Below are positions 42,250 through 51,313 of a stretch of 64,000 bases of DNA, piece after piece. Both the position numbers and the translations under genes were made by a program. The stretch comes from Polaribacter sp. HaHaR_3_91 (lineage in GTDB: Bacteria; Bacteroidota; Bacteroidia; Flavobacteriales; Flavobacteriaceae), in assembly GCF_019278525.1 (NCBI RefSeq), contig NZ_CP058986.1, forward strand, positions 1,116,001-1,180,000. Reading direction: 5' to 3'. The notes beneath the pieces are model-generated. The model was not told the DNA's origin. It saw only the letters and a program-made list of their open reading frames with translations, and ran no database searches. Position 1 is the stretch's first letter; each line of letters starts with the position of its first letter.

Positions 42250-43923
42250 TTATCTCGCTGAGTTTCTTGCTTTCTTATTTTTAGATGAAGACATAGGGCC
42301 TACTTTGTCTGTAACACATCTAAAACCAATAAAGTTTGTTGCCATATATTCTGGCAAATATCTTCTTTGAGCCGGGTCTAACCAGTATTCTCTATCAGAC
42401 CAAGCACCACCTTTGTATACTCTTGTTCTATTACTAATTAAAGTAGTTCTTTTTTTGTCATCATTTACTGAAATCTCTTCACCCGTTTCTGGATCTACTT
42501 CCTTCGTTGGATTCTTAGGAGAGTTGTACATGCTTGGTTTAGAACCAAACTGATCTTGTTCATCTTCATAGAATCTAGAAGAGTTTAAATCACCATCACC
42601 TATATCAGTATTGTCTGAAACAGAAAAGTTTCTTCTTAAAGTAGCATCATCTTTAGTAATAGGAATGTATTTAATAGTTCCAGGTAATTGTTTTGGAGTT
42701 ATTATGCCATTCGGTAAAGTATCATATTCTACTTCTGCATTACTATTGCTATTCACAATAACAACTTTACCATCTTTATCAATCATCTTTTTGGTGAAAA
42801 TATTACCTCTAAAATAATTAAAATCGTTTGCTTCACTGTCTATAATAGGTCTGTACACATCAGATACCCATTCAGCAACGTTTCCAGACATGTCATACAG
42901 TCCGAATGCATTTGGTGGATACGATTTTACTTTAATAGGAATGTCAGATCCATCAGAACTCCAACCAGACAAACCACTATAGTTACCTTTTCCTTGTTTA
43001 AAGTTAGCCATTTGGTCTCCTTTATGTCTTTTGCTGGTTTCTCTAGAATATTTACCATCCCAAGCATATTTTTTTCTACCTCTAATATTGTTGTATTCTC
43101 TATTTTCAATATTCGCTTTAGCAGCAAATTCCCATTCTGCTTCTGTAGGCAATCTGTATTTCTGACTTAAAACACCGTCTGCTTGTGTAATTTTTCTACC
43201 CTGAAAAGCATCTCTACCTCCTTTAGCAGAACCACCTGTTCTAATCCCTCTTCTGTAGATTGTAGAATCTCCATCAAAAAGATTATCAGAATCAGCTAAG
43301 AAAACATCGGTATCAAAAAAGTTTCTAATACTATCGTTTTCAAAAATATTTTTAACATATCCTTTATCTATTAACTTCTTTAAGTTAACGGCATTGGTAC
43401 GCCATTTACAGTATTGGTTAGCTTGTAACCAACTAACACCAACTACAGGATAATCTGAATAAGCCGGGTGTCTTAAGTAATTTTCAGATAAAATATCTGT
43501 ATTACCTAAACTCTTTCTCCAAACTAAAGTATCTGGTAAAACGGAGTTATAAATATGTTTGTATTTTTCTTCTGAAGGAGGAAAAACGTCTTTTGTATTC
43601 TGTACATATAAAAAGTACTCAGAATTAGTTACTTCGGTTTCATCCATATAAAATGAACGAATATGCATTTTTTTAGGAGTTGTATTCCAATCAAACATAA
43701 CGTCATCTTGTACTTGCCCCATTGTAAATGAACCACCTTCTATAGCAACCATTCCTAAAGGAATTTCTTGTCCGGCAGTTTCACTTCCTCTTATATAGTT
43801 ACCATACTTAGCATTGTTAAATGGCAATCCTGTAAGTGTCGATTTTCCTGAAGTTGATTTACTGCAACTAGCCAAGCTTAAGGCTGATAGTACAACTAAA
43901 GATATTTTTAATACGTTTCTCAT
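42250..43923 (-). CDS. gldJ: Gliding motility lipoprotein GldJ
   Basis: A 557-residue lipoprotein required, in studied flavobacteria, for gliding and stability of the type IX secretion machinery. The signal peptide ends in the lipobox SLASC (Cys20). The rest is a formylglycine-generating-enzyme-like (FGE-sulfatase/SUMF1) domain: VAIEGGSFTMG, MDETEVTNSEYFLYV, YRLPTEAEWEFAAKA, DMSGNVAEWVSDVYR and RVYKGGAWSDREYW...FIGFRCV. It is divergent from porU, matching the known gldJ-porU-porV arrangement of Flavobacteriaceae. A terminator follows it. Confidence 0.96.
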   Translation of the reverse strand: MRNVLKISLVVLSALSLASCSKSTSGKSTLTGLPFNNAKYGNYIRGSETAGQEIPLGMVAIEGGSFTMGQVQDDVMFDWNTTPKKMHIRSFYMDETEVTNSEYFLYVQNTKDVFPPSEEKYKHIYNSVLPDTLVWRKSLGNTDILSENYLRHPAYSDYPVVGVSWLQANQYCKWRTNAVNLKKLIDKGYVKNIFENDSIRNFFDTDVFLADSDNLFDGDSTIYRRGIRTGGSAKGGRDAFQGRKITQADGVLSQKYRLPTEAEWEFAAKANIENREYNNIRGRKKYAWDGKYSRETSKRHKGDQMANFKQGKGNYSGLSGWSSDGSDIPIKVKSYPPNAFGLYDMSGNVAEWVSDVYRPIIDSEANDFNYFRGNIFTKKMIDKDGKVVIVNSNSNAEVEYDTLPNGIITPKQLPGTIKYIPITKDDATLRRNFSVSDNTDIGDGDLNSSRFYEDEQDQFGSKPSMYNSPKNPTKEVDPETGEEISVNDDKKRTTLISNRTRVYKGGAWSDREYWLDPAQRRYLPEYMATNFIGFRCVTDKVGPMSSSKNKKARNSAR

Positions 43924-44046
43924 TTCCTAATTAAAAATTAGTTTAAGGTTTTTATTATAGCGATGCAATTTACAATAATTCTACATTCATACAAGTAAAA
44001 GAGAAAATTTAACGCTGCATTTTTATTGCCACATTTAATTAAACGC

Positions 44047-44078
44047 TTGCTTTTTAAATTTAGTATAATTTATCTTTG
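44047..44078 (+). promoter_or_regulatory. Promoter of porU-porV
   Basis: TTG at 44047-44049 and TATCTTTG at 44071-44078 are 21 nt apart, a consensus match. The predicted transcript has a leader of about 40 nt before the ATG at 44126. Confidence 0.65.
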
Positions 44079-44125
44079 TAAGACTTAAAATATCTCTAAA
44101 TTATTTGCGTTATTTGAATACTATT

Positions 44126-47100
44126 ATGAAAAAACAATATTTACTCCTTTTTTTTATTTTTTTAGTTCAAGTAATTTCTGCTCAGACCACTAATTCTGTG
44201 CTTTCTACAGGAGATTGGTTTAAATTTTCTGTGGATACTACTGGCGTTTTTAAAATAGATAGAAGCCTATTACAACAAATAGGAATCTCTACAAATGGCT
44301 TAAATCCAAAGAAAATAAGTATTTATGGAAATGGTGGCGCCATGTTACCTGTTTTAAATTCTGATGACAGATTTCAAGATTTACAAGAAAATGCCATTTA
44401 TGTAGAAGGAGAAGATGATGGTTCTTTTGGTGCGAATGATTATATCCTTTTTTATGCACAAGGACCACATGATTGGGAGGTAGATGCAACAAATAGTACA
44501 GCTAAACATAGGCAAAATATTTATTCGGATGAAGCATATTACTTTATCACAGTGTCTAATGACGATGGTAAACGGATTCAGGATAAGGCACCAATAACAA
44601 CTACTGCTACCAAACAAATTACCATTTTTGACGATTATACTTTTTATGAAAAGGAGGAAAGAAATTTAATTGCTGCAGGTACTCAATGGTTTTCCAATAC
44701 AGATTTTAATATAGAAAATACACAGAATTTTAAAATACCTTTTCCCAATGCGGTTTCTGGAGCAAATATATCAGTTGCAGTTAGAGGTGTTTCTACGTCT
44801 ATCTCTTCTTCTTCAATGGCAGTAAATGTGAACGGACAAGACCTTTATAGTCTTAATTTTTCGCCAGCAAATACTACCGTTAGAGCATACACTTCTGAAA
44901 GAACAGGGAATATTGTAAATTCAGCAGATTTTTTAGAGGTTTCTATTAGCTATAATAATAACGGAAACCCATCTGCAACTGCTTTTTTAGATTATATAGA
45001 AATTGTAGGTAAAAAAGAACTGATTGCAGCTGCAAACCAATTTTCTTTTAGAAGTTTTGAACAAGCAAATTCAGCAGGTGCTGTGGAGTATCGAATTGAA
45101 AATAATTCAACTATTTTTCAAGTTTGGGAGGTTTCAGACCATGTATCTCCTAAAATAATTCAGAATAATAGTACTGATACTAGTTTTACTTTTATTGCTG
45201 ATGGAGGTACGTTAGCGGAATATCAAGTGTTGAATCCAAATGATTACTACACACCCAAAGCATTGCAAAACGGACGCATTGCAAATCAGAACCTACATGC
45301 TTTAAAAGATCTTAATTATGTTGTAATTACCAATACAGAACTTTCTAGTGAAGCCCAAAGATTGGCAGATTATCATCAAGAAAATTCTGGACTTATAACC
45401 AAAGTAATTATTTTAGATGATATTTATAATGAGTTTTCTTCTGGGGCAAAAGATATCACCGGAATTAGAGATTTTCTAAAGCACTTATACAATCCTGATG
45501 CATCAGAAGAAAATAAACTAAAGTATGTATGCTTTTTTGGGGATGCTTCTTATGATTATAAAGATAGAATTACAGGAAATAATAATATTGTACCTATAAA
45601 ACTATCTGATATTAGTTTTAACTTAGCTACTTCTTGGGTAACGGATGATTTTTATGTAATGTTAGATGAGCATGAGGGAACCATGAATCCTACCATATAT
45701 ACTATAGAAACTCCTACACGATTAAACCATACTATCGATGTAGCCTCAAGTAGAATTCCGGTTTCTACTTTAACGCAAGCCAAAGATGTGGTAAATAAAA
45801 TTTTGTCTTATTATGATAAAAGTTCTTTAGGCGATTGGCGTAATACGATTACCATGTTGGCAGATGATATAGATAACCCTTCTAGTGATGCATCTTTGCA
45901 GCCAGGTTTAGATAGAATTGCAGAGTCTATAAAAACGAATAAACCTAGTTTTAACATCAATAAAATTTATGCGGATGCTTTTGTGCAAGAAAACTCATCG
46001 GGTGGAGAACGTTACCCAGAAGTAAATGAAGCCATTACCAATGCCATCGAAAAAGGAACCTTAATATTTGATTATTTTGGTCATGGAGGAGAAGATGGTT
46101 TTGCAGAAGAAAAGATTTTAGATAAAGCTCAAATACAGGGTTTTAACAACCCTAATACATTACCTCTTTTAATAACAATTACTTGCGATTTTTCTAGATT
46201 CGATAATCCGAATAGAATTACTGCAGGCGAGCTTACTTTATGGAATACCAGTGGAGGTGCCGCAAGTATGATTACCACAACTAGAGAGGTTTATATTAGC
46301 ACCGGACAAACATTTAATGAAGATTTAATAAAAGTTTTATTAGAGTATGAAGATCCAAATATTCCTGAAAATTTATCTATTTCAGAGGTGTTAACGGTTG
46401 CTAAGAATAGGTCTTCTAGCTCTCAGAAATTCTTTATATTTTCATTTGGAGATCCAGCAATGAAACTTGCCATCCCTAAACCAAGTGTTCGTATAACTAA
46501 AATGAATGAAAAAGACATAACAAGTTCTATAGATACTTTAAAGGCATTGTCTAAGGTGAGTTTTGAAGGTGTTGTGGTGGATGAATTAGATGCTGTTTTA
46601 ACCGATTTTAATGGTTCTTTATCTACTGTTGTGTATGATAAAGTAATAGAGAAAAGTACTTTAGCAAATGATGGAAACGGAAGTAAAGTGCCTTTTGATA
46701 CGCAAGATAGTAAGTTGTTTAGAGGGAAGTCTACCGTAACAAATGGTGTTTTTAAATTCGATTTTGTGGTGCCTAAAGATGTGAAAATCGCTTACGGAAA
46801 AGGGAAAATAAGTTTTTATGCGGAAAATGGAGTTTTAGATAAAGCAGGTGCTAATTTCGATGTAATTGTTGGGGGAATTAATGATAATGCACCCGATGAT
46901 ACTGTTGGTCCAGAAATAAAACTTTATATGAATGATGAGTCTTTTATTGATGGAGGAAACACCAATGCATCTCCTAATTTAGTGGCTGTCTTAGTCGATG
47001 CAAGCGGAATTAATACTTCTATTACCGCAGTAGATCACGACATTGTAGGAGTTTTAGATGGAGATACTACCAACCCAATTATCTTAAATGACTTTTATGA

Positions 47101-47563
47101 AACTGAATTAGACGATTTTACAAAAGGAAAAGTTACCTATAAATTAAGGGATTTAGAAGTAGGACCACATACTTTAAAAATAAAAGCTTGGGACACTTAT
47201 AATAATTCATCTGAATTAACGTTAAACTTTGTGGTTGTTAGTGATGCTGTATTAAATTTAGAAAATGTACTAAACTATCCGAACCCGTTTGTTAATTATA
47301 CCGAGTTTTGGTTTAACCATAACAAACCAAACGAGAGTTTAGATGTACAAGTGCAGATTTTTACGGTTTCAGGTAAATTAGTAAAAACGATCAACCAAAA
47401 TATACCCAATGCGGAAACGTTGGTAAGAAGTGTTTCTTGGAATGGTTTAGACGATTTTGGAAATAAAATTGGAAAAGGAGTGTATGTTTATAAATTAAAA
47501 GTAAAAGCCACCTCAAGTAACCTTATTTCAGAGAAGTATGAAAAATTAGTAATACTTCAATAA
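44126..47563 (+). CDS. porU: Type IX secretion system sortase PorU
   Basis: A 1145-residue gingipain-like (peptidase C25) sortase that removes C-terminal signals from type IX cargo at the cell surface. The start at ATG 44126 gives a clean signal peptide (YLLLFFIFLVQVISA, then QT). The upstream TTG at 44105 would only add 7 residues before it. The catalytic His is in FDYFGHGGEDGFAEE and the Cys in LLITITCDFSRFDNP. The last ~90 residues (VLNYPNPFVNYTEFWF...KLVILQ) form a typical type IX C-terminal domain. porV follows after 43 nt. Confidence 0.96.
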   Translation: MKKQYLLLFFIFLVQVISAQTTNSVLSTGDWFKFSVDTTGVFKIDRSLLQQIGISTNGLNPKKISIYGNGGAMLPVLNSDDRFQDLQENAIYVEGEDDGSFGANDYILFYAQGPHDWEVDATNSTAKHRQNIYSDEAYYFITVSNDDGKRIQDKAPITTTATKQITIFDDYTFYEKEERNLIAAGTQWFSNTDFNIENTQNFKIPFPNAVSGANISVAVRGVSTSISSSSMAVNVNGQDLYSLNFSPANTTVRAYTSERTGNIVNSADFLEVSISYNNNGNPSATAFLDYIEIVGKKELIAAANQFSFRSFEQANSAGAVEYRIENNSTIFQVWEVSDHVSPKIIQNNSTDTSFTFIADGGTLAEYQVLNPNDYYTPKALQNGRIANQNLHALKDLNYVVITNTELSSEAQRLADYHQENSGLITKVIILDDIYNEFSSGAKDITGIRDFLKHLYNPDASEENKLKYVCFFGDASYDYKDRITGNNNIVPIKLSDISFNLATSWVTDDFYVMLDEHEGTMNPTIYTIETPTRLNHTIDVASSRIPVSTLTQAKDVVNKILSYYDKSSLGDWRNTITMLADDIDNPSSDASLQPGLDRIAESIKTNKPSFNINKIYADAFVQENSSGGERYPEVNEAITNAIEKGTLIFDYFGHGGEDGFAEEKILDKAQIQGFNNPNTLPLLITITCDFSRFDNPNRITAGELTLWNTSGGAASMITTTREVYISTGQTFNEDLIKVLLEYEDPNIPENLSISEVLTVAKNRSSSSQKFFIFSFGDPAMKLAIPKPSVRITKMNEKDITSSIDTLKALSKVSFEGVVVDELDAVLTDFNGSLSTVVYDKVIEKSTLANDGNGSKVPFDTQDSKLFRGKSTVTNGVFKFDFVVPKDVKIAYGKGKISFYAENGVLDKAGANFDVIVGGINDNAPDDTVGPEIKLYMNDESFIDGGNTNASPNLVAVLVDASGINTSITAVDHDIVGVLDGDTTNPIILNDFYETELDDFTKGKVTYKLRDLEVGPHTLKIKAWDTYNNSSELTLNFVVVSDAVLNLENVLNYPNPFVNYTEFWFNHNKPNESLDVQVQIFTVSGKLVKTINQNIPNAETLVRSVSWNGLDDFGNKIGKGVYVYKLKVKATSSNLISEKYEKLVILQ

Positions 47564-47606
47564 AAATTAGATATTTGTCAAATTAAAATAAGAATAAAGA
47601 AATCAA

Positions 47607-48761
47607 ATGAAAAAATTAGGAATCTTTTTTATAGTATGTGCGTTTGTGTCTATGAAAACAAGTGCGCAAACAGAAATAAACACAGATAATATTGGAGGTA
47701 TTACTACTGCAGTACCATTTTTATTAATAACACCAGATGCTAGAGCAGGTGGTATGGGAGATGTAGGTGTGGCAACTTCTGCAGATGCTTTTTCTCTTTT
47801 TCATAACGCTGCAAAAATGACGTTTAGTAATAGACAGGTAAAAGCAGGTATTACGTATTCGCCTTGGTTACGTAATTTAACCGACGATATTTTTACTGGT
47901 AGTGCTTCTTATATGAATCGTTTTAGTGAAAATGCAGCTTGGGGTGCAGATTTAAAATATTTTTCTTTAGGTCAGATAGATTTAACAAACTCAGACGGGA
48001 GTGATAATGGTTCTATTAACCCTAATGAATTAGCTTTTACAGGAGCCTATTCTTTAAAATTAAGTGAAACATTTTCTATGGGTGTTGGATTAAAGTATGT
48101 AAGATCTAATTTAACTTTTAACGGTACAAATAGTACCTTAAGACCTATAAATTCTTTTGCTGTGGATATCTCTGGATATTACCAATCTTTCGAAGAAAAC
48201 TACGGGGATTTTAATGGACGTTATAGATTAGGTTTTAACATTGCTAATATTGGTCCGAAGGTTTCTTATAGCCCAGGAAGCGAGGATTTTATACCTACCA
48301 ACTTAAAATTAGGTGGTGGATTCGATTTTATATTAGATGATTACAATACCATTTCTACCAACGTAGAGTTTACAAAATTATTAGTGCCTACTCCACCAAT
48401 TAGAGATACGGATGGTAATATTGTAGAAGGAGAAGATGATAATGTTGGTTGGGTAAGTGGAATTTTTCAATCTTTTGGAGACGCTCCAGGAGGATTTAGC
48501 GAAGAAATCCAAGAATTCACCTATGCTTTTGGTGCAGAATATTTATACAACAATGCTTTTGCTTTAAGAGGTGGTTATTTTCATGAAAGTCAAGATAAAG
48601 GAAATAGACAATATTTTACCTTAGGTGGTGGGTTTAAAACCAATGCTTTAAATGTAGATTTGTCTTATTTAATTAACTCTTCAGATGTAAATAATCCATT
48701 AGAAAACTCTTTACGATTTTCATTATCATTTGATTTAGGAGAAGTTTTTGATGATTATTAA
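47607..48761 (+). CDS. porV: Type IX secretion system outer-membrane protein PorV
   Basis: A 384-residue outer-membrane beta-barrel (PorV/LptO), the shuttle that carries type IX cargo to PorU. The signal peptide is FFIVCAFVSMKTSAQ. LLITPDARAGGMGDVGVAT and FSLFHNAAKMTFS are the family's N-terminal signatures. The remainder is alternating hydrophobic strands, ending FSLSFDLGEVFDDY. It is in an operon with porU. Confidence 0.96.
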   Translation: MKKLGIFFIVCAFVSMKTSAQTEINTDNIGGITTAVPFLLITPDARAGGMGDVGVATSADAFSLFHNAAKMTFSNRQVKAGITYSPWLRNLTDDIFTGSASYMNRFSENAAWGADLKYFSLGQIDLTNSDGSDNGSINPNELAFTGAYSLKLSETFSMGVGLKYVRSNLTFNGTNSTLRPINSFAVDISGYYQSFEENYGDFNGRYRLGFNIANIGPKVSYSPGSEDFIPTNLKLGGGFDFILDDYNTISTNVEFTKLLVPTPPIRDTDGNIVEGEDDNVGWVSGIFQSFGDAPGGFSEEIQEFTYAFGAEYLYNNAFALRGGYFHESQDKGNRQYFTLGGGFKTNALNVDLSYLINSSDVNNPLENSLRFSLSFDLGEVFDDY

Positions 48762-48797
48762 AAGTCATTTATTTTTAGTAAGTTTATAACAATATTT

Positions 48798-48826
48798 AAA
48801 AGCAGTCAAATAAGGCTGCTTTTTTT
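48798..48826 (+). terminator. Terminator after porV
   Basis: AAAAGCAGTC (48798-48807) pairs with GGCTGCTTTT (48814-48823), one wobble, followed by T-run to 48826. The next ATG (cdd) is only 15 nt away. Confidence 0.7.
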
Positions 48827-48841
48827 GACGAATAGATTTTT

Positions 48842-49324
48842 ATGAGAAAAATTGAAGTTTCAACATCAGCAACAGTCTATAATGATATTTCAGAATTATC
48901 TGCAGAAGATACTCTTTTAATGCAGAAAGCTATAGAAGCTAGAAAGAAAGCGTATGCTCCATATTCTAAGTTTCATGTTGGTGCCGCTTTATTATTAGAC
49001 AATGGCGAAATTGTTTTAGGAAACAATCAAGAAAGTGCTGCATATCCTTCTGGTATGTGTGCAGAAAGAGTTGCCATTTGGAAAGCAGGTTCTGAATATC
49101 CAGATATGAAAATTATAAAATTAGCAATTACGGCAAGTTCTACAATAACCAACGTAAACAAGCCAATTGGACCTTGTGGTGCTTGTAGGCAAACATTGTC
49201 TGAATACGAAATCAATCAAAAATCACCATTTCAAGTCCTTTTTATGGGAGAAGTAGGTGAGGTTGTCGTTACAGAATCGCTACTTTCATTATTGCCTTTT
49301 TCTTTTGATAGCAAGTATTTATAA
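48842..49324 (+). CDS. cdd: Cytidine deaminase
   Basis: A 160-residue zinc-dependent cytidine deaminase of pyrimidine salvage (cytidine to uridine). The substrate loop APYSKFHVGAALLLDNG is present, and the zinc site is formed by MCAERVAIWKAG (Cys and catalytic Glu) and PCGACRQTLSE (two Cys). This is the homotetrameric-type length plus an N-terminal extension of about 25 residues. It follows porV, as commonly seen in flavobacteria. The stop is 9 nt before a palindromic element. Confidence 0.95.
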   Translation: MRKIEVSTSATVYNDISELSAEDTLLMQKAIEARKKAYAPYSKFHVGAALLLDNGEIVLGNNQESAAYPSGMCAERVAIWKAGSEYPDMKIIKLAITASSTITNVNKPIGPCGACRQTLSEYEINQKSPFQVLFMGEVGEVVVTESLLSLLPFSFDSKYL

Positions 49325-49332
49325 TATCTTTT

Positions 49333-49407
49333 GGGCGTTTTAACGGGCTTTACATTTTATCTTTTTACTTAAAAAAGTAAAAAGGATGTCATTTCAATCC
49401 CTAACGC
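49333..49407. repeat. REP-like palindromic element after cdd
   Basis: A 75-nt imperfect palindrome. The centre is a perfect 10-bp stem, CTTTTTACTT (49361-49370) with AAGTAAAAAG (49375-49384), and the outer ends GGGCGTT and CCCTAACGC pair through an imperfect arm. It is richer in GC at its ends than its surroundings. From memory it resembles dispersed intergenic palindromes of Flavobacteriaceae with GGGCGTT...CCCTAACGC ends; this is not verified here. It has no T-run typical of terminators. Confidence 0.6.
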
Positions 49408-49476
49408 AAGCAAACAGCAACCTTGTAAACACTTGTAATATTTAAAGAATCCTTTAGGTGCTCTAAAAAATAAAAT

Positions 49477-49857
49477 ATGAAACCAGATATTTCATCAAGA
49501 AAAGATATAAAAAATATCATCACAAAGTTTTACGACTTGTTATTAACAGATAAAAAAATGATTCCTTTTTTTGAGGATATTGTTGCGCAAAACCATTTAG
49601 AAGAACATTTAGAGGTAATTTCTGACTTTTGGAATGACATTCTTTTTGATACCAATACGTATGCGAATAATGTGATGAAAAAACATGTAGATAAAAATGT
49701 TTTTGTTGCTTTTAAAAAAGAGCATTTTACCATTTGGATGTCGTATTTTTTTAAAACTATTGATGACAATTTTGAAGGAGAAAGGGCACATAATATGAAA
49801 AACAGAGCGAGGTCTATTGCTACTGTTATGGAGTTAAAAATGGGCGTATACCAATAA
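49477..49857 (+). CDS. Group III truncated haemoglobin
   Basis: A 126-residue globin of the group III (trHbP) type. KFYDLLLTDKKMIPFF holds the B-helix Tyr; ISDFWNDILFDT holds the E-helix Trp; KEHFTIWMSYFFKTIDDNF is the F-G region with the conserved Trp, followed by RARSIATVME. The proximal His is likely H in MKKHVDKN or the following HF pair; this needs alignment. Such proteins bind O2 or NO, and roles in NO or redox stress are known for homologues. It is a lone gene. Confidence 0.88.
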   Translation: MKPDISSRKDIKNIITKFYDLLLTDKKMIPFFEDIVAQNHLEEHLEVISDFWNDILFDTNTYANNVMKKHVDKNVFVAFKKEHFTIWMSYFFKTIDDNFEGERAHNMKNRARSIATVMELKMGVYQ

Positions 49858-50005
49858 CATAAACGTAATTTTTCTCTATTTATATTTTTTTTCAAAAAGT
49901 AGTTTTGAATATCATTTTTTGTAAGGTTTTTTAATTCTATTAATAGTGAAATTCGTACTTTAGAGGGCTAATATTTTTTAAGTAAAATAATATTTAATAT
50001 CAATT

Positions 50006-51070
50006 ATGATTTCATCAAAAATAACAGGAACCGGAGCTTTTATTCCTTCTATAACTAAAGAAAACAAAGATTTTTTAAACGAACACTTTTTAAATGAAGA
50101 TGGTTCGCCTTTTAATTCTGAGAACGATGTAATTATAGAAAAATTTAAGGCAATTACTGGTATTGAAGAAAGAAGATATGCAAAACCAGAATATACATCG
50201 TCTGATTTAGCATTTTTTGCGGCTCAAAAAGCAATAGAAGATGCTAACATCGATCAAGAAGAGTTAGATTATGTTATTATAGCGCATAATTTTGGAGAAG
50301 TTAAAGCAGGGGGAAGTCAGAGTGATTTATTACCAAGTTTATCTACAAGAGTAAAACATAAATTAGGTATAAAAAACCCTAATTGTGTAGCCTATGACAT
50401 TCTTTTTGGTTGCCCAGGTTGGATAGAAGCTACCATACAAGCGCACGCATTTATAAAAGCTGGTATGGCTAAAAAATGTTTGGTAATTGGTGCCGAAACA
50501 TTATCTAGAGTAGTAGATAAGTACGATAGAGATTCTATGATTTTTAGTGATGGAGCTGGAGCTTGTATCTTAGAAGCTACAGAAGAAACTGATGCTGGTA
50601 TTTTGAGTCATGCAACCCAAACTTTTGCAAACGAAGAAGCTTATTATTTACATTATGGCAGTTCTTTTAACAAAGAAGTAGACCAAGACGTACAATATAT
50701 AAAAATGCTAGGAAGAAAAATTTATGAATTTGCTTTGGTTCATGTTCCTGTAGCTATGAAATTCGCTTTAGATAAAGCTGGTGTAGAAATAGATGACGTT
50801 AAAAAGATTTTCATTCATCAGGCCAATGAAAAAATGGACGAAGCAATTATGAAACGCTTCTTTAGACAGTTTAAAAAGAAAGTTCCAGAAGGTGTAATGC
50901 CTTTAAGTATTACTAAATTAGGTAATAGCTCTGTAGCAACTGTACCTACACTTTTAGATTTGGTTTTAAAAGGAGAAATTGAAAATCAAGAAGTAAATAA
51001 AGGAGATGTTGTTATTTTTGCTTCTGTTGGTGCAGGAATGAATATAAATGCAATCGTTTATAAGTTTTAA
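50006..51070 (+). CDS. 3-oxoacyl-ACP synthase III family protein (FabH-like)
   Basis: A 354-residue thiolase-fold condensing enzyme. The Cys nucleophile is in YDILFGCPGWIEA, the His in FIHQANEKMDEA and the Asn in KLGNSSVATVPTLLD, which completes the KAS III triad. Length and the IEERRYAKPEYTSSDLA segment fit a FabH paralog group common in Bacteroidota. It may start fatty acid synthesis or make a secondary acyl product. No other fatty-acid gene is adjacent; guaA lies 243 bp downstream beyond a terminator. It may not be the primary FabH of the cell. Confidence 0.88.
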   Translation: MISSKITGTGAFIPSITKENKDFLNEHFLNEDGSPFNSENDVIIEKFKAITGIEERRYAKPEYTSSDLAFFAAQKAIEDANIDQEELDYVIIAHNFGEVKAGGSQSDLLPSLSTRVKHKLGIKNPNCVAYDILFGCPGWIEATIQAHAFIKAGMAKKCLVIGAETLSRVVDKYDRDSMIFSDGAGACILEATEETDAGILSHATQTFANEEAYYLHYGSSFNKEVDQDVQYIKMLGRKIYEFALVHVPVAMKFALDKAGVEIDDVKKIFIHQANEKMDEAIMKRFFRQFKKKVPEGVMPLSITKLGNSSVATVPTLLDLVLKGEIENQEVNKGDVVIFASVGAGMNINAIVYKF

Positions 51071-51152
51071 AAAATTAAGGTTACAAGCAAACATATTAAA
51101 TGATAGTTTGTTTTTACAATAGATAAGAAATATTGTAAAATATTTATAAAAG

Positions 51153-51187
51153 AAAACTCAAGAACATAAATTTCTTGAGTTTTTTTT
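51153..51187 (+). terminator. Terminator after the KAS III-like gene
   Basis: A perfect 12-bp stem, AAAACTCAAGAA (51153-51164) with TTCTTGAGTTTT (51172-51183), has a 7-nt loop and a T-run. Confidence 0.85.
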
Positions 51188-51277
51188 ATGCTTTATTTTT
51201 AATATTTAGCAAGATATATTAATAAGTAATTGCAATTATATTTTCTTTGAAATCTTAGCGAAAATTCTTTGCGTCCT

Positions 51278-51310
51278 TTGCTTTAATTTCAAATCAATAT
51301 ATTATTTTTG
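51278..51310 (+). promoter_or_regulatory. Promoter of guaA
   Basis: TTG at 51278-51280 and TATTTTTG at 51303-51310 are 22 nt apart. The ATG at 51314 is only 3 nt after the -7 box, so the predicted mRNA begins at or next to the start codon. Confidence 0.6.
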
Positions 51311-51313
51311 CGC

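Noticed and set aside
44105..44125. TTG start for porU
   Set aside because: It adds seven residues in front of a clean signal peptide; ATG 44126 gives a standard Sec signal.
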